Below are positions 62,049-64,000 of a stretch of 64,000 nucleotides of DNA, piece after piece (the first letter of the stretch is position 1; the number at the start of each line of letters is the position of its first letter). The stretch is from positions 51,567,429-51,631,428 of the forward strand of contig OY978525.1 in NCBI GenBank assembly GCA_963854835.1, written 5' to 3'. The position numbers were made by a program, and so were the translations under genes. A model generated the notes under the pieces. It saw only the letters and a program-made list of their open reading frames with translations. It was not told the origin of the DNA and did not search any database. The stretch comes from Megamerina dolium. Lineage: Eukaryota > Arthropoda > Insecta > Diptera > Megamerinidae.

Positions 62049-63707
62049 CGTGAAAAATACAGATTGTAGCCGAAATATATTGTTTCAAAAACAAGTAAAT
62101 ATAAAATCCATTATTTTCATTTAAAAATCGTGAAAAATACAGATTGCAGCCGAAATATACTGTTTTGAGGAGGCTTGAACAAGTTAATTCAAAATCCATT
62201 ATTTTCACTAAAAATCGTGTAAAATACAGATTTTGAAAATCGTGAAAAAACAGATTTTGAAAATCGTGAAAAATACAGATTGTACCCAAAATATATTGTT
62301 TCAAAAACAAGTAAATATAAAATCCATTATTTTCATTTAAAAATCGTGAAAAATACAGATTGTAACCGAAATATATTGTTTTGAGGAGGGCTGAACAAGT
62401 AATTCAAAACACATTATTTCTTCTAAAAATCGTGAAAAATACAGATTGTAGCCGAAATATATTGCTTCAAAAACAAGTAAATATAAATCCATTATTTTCA
62501 TTTATTTCACTAAAAAGCTTGAAAAATACAGATTGGGGCCGAAATATATTGTTTCAAAAACAAGTAAATATAAAATCCATTATTTTCATTTAAAAATCGT
62601 GAAAAATACAGATTGTAACCGAAATATATTGTTTTGAGGAGGCTTGAACAAGTAATTCAAAACACATTATTTCTTCTAAAAATCGTGAGAAATACAGATT
62701 GTAGCCGAAATATACTGTTTTGAGGAGGCTTGAACAAGTAAATTCCAAACACATTATTTTTTCTACAAATTGTGAAAAATACAGATTGTGGCCGAAATAT
62801 ATTTTTTTGAAGGGGCTTGAACAAGTAAATTCAAAATCCACTAATTTCACTAAAAATCGTGAAAAATACAGTTTGTGGCCGAAACATATTGTTTTGAAGG
62901 GGCTTGAACAAGTAAATCCAAAATCCATAACATAATTTTCATTAAAAAAACGTGAAAAATATAGATTGTGGCCGTAATATATTGTTTTGAAGGGGCGTGA
63001 ACAAGTAAATTCAAAGTGCATTATTTTCATTAAAAAATCGTGAAAAATACAGATTGTGGCCGAAATATATTGTTTGAAAAACAAGTAAATTTAAAATCCA
63101 TTATGTTCATTAAAAAAAAGTAACAAATACAGATTGGGCCCGAAATGTATTGCTTTGAAGGGGCTTGAACAAGTAATTTAAAATACATTATTTTCATTAA
63201 AAATCTTGTAAAAACAGATTTTGAAAATCGTGAAAAATACAGATTGTAGCCGAAATATATTTTTTTGAAGGGGCTTGGACAAGTAAATTCAAAATCCACT
63301 ATTTTCACTAAAAATCGTGAAAAATACAGTTTGTGGCCGAAACATATTGTTTTGAAGGGGCTTGAACAAGTAAATCCAAAATCCATAATTTTCATTAAAA
63401 ATGGTGAAAAATACAGATTGTGGCCGAAATATATTGTTTGAAAAAGAAGTAAATTTAAAATCCATTATGTTCATAAAAAAATCGTAACAAATACAGATTG
63501 GGCCCGAAATGTATTGTTTTGATGGGGCTTGAACAAGTAAATCCAAAATCCATAATTTTCATTAAAAATGGTGAAGAATACAGATTGTGGCCGAAATATA
63601 TTGTTTGAAAAACAAGTAAATTTAAAATCCATTATGTTCATAAAAAAATCGTAACAAATACAGATTGGGCCCGAAATGTATTGTTTTGGTGGGGCCTGAA
63701 CAAGTAA
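62049..63707. repeat. 3.5-kb HOR family, unit 9, truncated by insertion
   Basis: Starts with the standard unit-start monomers and 25-bp cluster (62220-62270, one copy with gaaaaaacagatttt). From about 62.7 kb it follows the right part of unit 8 (60146/62720, 60828/63403, 60995/63570). It is cut at aagtaattt by the T run at 63708. The satellite presumably continues beyond the inserted element, but this is outside the window. Confidence 0.85.
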
Positions 63708-63732
63708 TTTTTTTTTTTTTTTTTTTTTTTTT
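63708..63732 (-). other. Poly(A) tail of the LINE (T run on the plus strand)
   Basis: Twenty-five consecutive T begin right after aagtaa. Up to three of them (taattt) can belong to the satellite target, as the intact copy at 61131-61135 shows. The remaining 22 or more are the tail. The run length may be affected by sequencing error in homopolymers. Confidence 0.85.
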
Positions 63733-63868
63733 AGCTTATTTTTTTTTATTGAATCTTTCTTAAATACGAGAAACTAACAATAAGTATTCAAATCTTACAA
63801 ACTAAATAAAACTATGTGATATCCCCTACGTTCCATCACAATTTGGTGAGTCGCGAGATGTAGCAATT
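63733..63868 (-). other. LINE 3' untranslated region
   Basis: This is about 136 nt between the TAA stop and the poly(A) tail on the minus strand. It is A+T-rich and lacks the satellite monomer motifs. I see no stem-loop or other motif I can name with confidence. Confidence 0.65.
63745..63750 (-). promoter_or_regulatory. Polyadenylation signal AATAAA
   Basis: The plus strand reads tttatt, which is AATAAA on the minus strand, 12 nt upstream of the A run. This is close to the canonical spacing for a poly(A) signal and supports the minus-strand orientation of the element. Confidence 0.75.
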
Positions 63869-64000
63869 TTACAGCATATTCAGTGTGTCTTTTCTTTTTA
63901 ATCGACGATGCCCCTTGCTCAGCAACAATTGCCTAGCAAGGGGATTCGGATGATTGTGTAATTTTTGAATGTAACTTCTGCAGTACATTGCAACTTCCTC
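63869..64000 (-). CDS. C-terminal end of Jockey-clade reverse-transcriptase protein (partial)
   Basis: The minus-strand frame starting at base 64000 gives 43 codons and a TAA stop at 63871-63869. The residues include YIQKLHNHPNPLARQLL and, near the end, HRRLKRKDTLNML. A block with HPNPLA about 20-25 residues from the stop, followed by RRLKR and a short final tail, is a pattern I recognise from the extreme C-terminus of ORF2 proteins of Jockey-clade insect LINEs, downstream of the reverse-transcriptase domain. The known terminus usually ends in an acidic-leucine pair; this one ends NML. No catalytic residues lie in the visible part. The protein start and the endonuclease and polymerase domains would lie beyond base 64000. 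There is no internal stop or frameshift in the visible 43 codons, so this end at least is not decayed. The family call rests on a short motif. Confidence 0.65.
   Translation of the reverse strand, partial: EEVAMYCRSYIQKLHNHPNPLARQLLLSKGHRRLKRKDTLNML

Larger units (their letters stand above)
1..63707. repeat. 86-87-bp satellite DNA array, left end open
   Basis: The whole stretch is head-to-tail copies of one monomer family. Counting from one cgtg anchor to the next near the left end gives 80, 87, 86, 87, 80, 86, 87, 87, 87, 87, 93, 87, 80 and 86 bp. In order, a monomer contains aaaaatcgtgaaaaatacag, a gattgtggccgaaatatatt box, a tgttttgaaggggcttgaac segment, then caagtaaattcaaaatcc and a T-rich cattattttcacta tail. 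Recurrent subfamilies differ in the anchor (tcgtg, agcttg, tcgtaac, tcgtgc, aaacgtg), in the box (gtggccg, gtagccg, gtaaccg, gggcccg, gtatccg, gcagccg) and in the tail (acacattatttcttct, ccactattttcact, ccattatgttcatt, ccataacataatttt). There is no unique sequence between monomers. The array enters the window already in progress at base 1. It ends at 63707-63710, where a T run begins. The exact end is ambiguous by three T. A pericentromeric, subtelomeric or sex-chromosome location is possible but not shown. Confidence 0.97.
63708..64000 (-). mobile_element. 3' end of a Jockey-like non-LTR retrotransposon (LINE), minus strand
   Basis: At 63708 the satellite stops in a run of 25 T, which is a poly(A) tail on the minus strand. 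Reading leftward on the minus strand from base 64000 there is a 43-codon open frame ending in TAA, then a ~136-nt untranslated segment with AATAAA 12 nt before the A run. This is the layout of the 3' end of a poly(A)-tailed LINE. The base composition and lack of any repeat periodicity set it apart sharply from the array. Only the last ~290 bp are visible, so 5' completeness and the target-site duplication cannot be judged. A processed copy of a host transcript is a less likely alternative, disfavoured by the peptide resemblance. Confidence 0.75.

Noticed and set aside
1..63707. CRISPR array (regular spacing, many copies)
   Set aside because: There are no unique spacers. The whole 86-87 bp is repeated, monomers abut directly, and the setting is eukaryotic satellite.
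1..63707. CENP-B box in the monomer (ttcgggccc or ttcggcca on the minus strand begins like TTCG)
   Set aside because: The required A at position 9 and the CGGG near the end of the 17-bp consensus are absent in both box types, so there is no match beyond the first four bases.
1..63707. Telomeric or subtelomeric repeats (TTAGG-type)
   Set aside because: No tandem run of TTAGG, TTAGGG or similar was seen in either orientation. A subtelomeric location cannot be claimed.
1..63707. CTTG-AA-CAAG inverted repeat in each monomer (cttgaacaag) as a hairpin or terminator
   Set aside because: A 4-bp stem with a 2-base spacer is too short to form a meaningful structure and is expected by chance.
1..63707. 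Terminal inverted repeats of a DNA transposon or Helitron as the source of the satellite
   Set aside because: No long inverted repeat, target-site duplication or transposase remnant is seen. All monomers that I could orient are in the same direction.
63733..64000. Host gene 3' end or SINE at the right edge
   Set aside because: The pure poly(A) tail joined directly to satellite, together with the HPNPLA and RRLKR peptide blocks near the stop, fits a Jockey-like LINE better. No tRNA-derived head is visible. A processed pseudogene stays possible but less likely.

Overview
This window is essentially one object: about 63.7 kb of eukaryotic satellite DNA, broken at its right end by the 3' end of a non-LTR retrotransposon. 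I see no host gene, RNA gene, CRISPR array or prokaryotic gene organisation. The satellite is A+T-rich (27 G/C in one representative 87-bp monomer, about 31%). It is built from head-to-tail monomers whose basic length is 86-87 bp. Two recurrent length variants exist: 80 bp (7 bp missing in the ttgttt...aacaag segment) and 93 bp (6 bp added in the ccataacataatttt segment). At this spacing the window holds very roughly 740-760 monomers. The organism is most likely an arthropod, probably an insect. The only support for that is the Jockey-like LINE tail at 63.7-64.0 kb; I do not recognise the satellite itself.

Layout: (1) 1-5.7 kb holds two copies of a 3.1-3.4-kb higher-order repeat (HOR), with three exact-period 377-bp units between them. 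(2) 5.7-17.4 kb is a mosaic of a ~3-kb HOR with local amplifications: 443-bp pentamers, 253-bp trimers and 180-bp (87+93) dimers, plus several chimeric monomers at deletion or crossover junctions. (3) 17.4-28.2 kb holds two tandem, almost identical copies of a 5.72-kb unit. The first has an additional internal 620-bp duplication. (4) 28.0-29.3 kb is a 515-bp tandem block. (5) 29.0-63.7 kb is a ladder of 3.35-4.57-kb HOR units. They can be phased on one recurrent junction at 31144, 34706, 38225, 42290, 46206, 50780, 54244, 58695 and 62049. Their length differences come from whole-block duplications or replacements (for example 546 bp and 766 bp). (6) From 63708 there is a run of 25 T, then a minus-strand 3' UTR with an AATAAA signal, then a 43-codon C-terminal reading frame. 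That frame resembles the end of a Jockey-clade reverse-transcriptase polyprotein and runs off the window.

The long stop-free stretches on both strands (up to 422 codons at 13391-14659) follow from monomer lengths divisible by three (87 = 29 codons, 93 = 31 codons) in A+T-rich sequence. I do not call them genes. The points most worth a second look are the nested HOR hierarchy, the long-range sharing of a block between 21-28 kb and 56 kb, and a retrotransposon insertion whose uninterrupted target is still readable 2,575 bp away. Others are a subfamily-specific 14-bp perfect palindrome, and helically phased A-tracts beside a nearly invariant box in each monomer. All lengths and offsets were counted by hand from the sequence. 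Identities were judged by eye and are not quantified.
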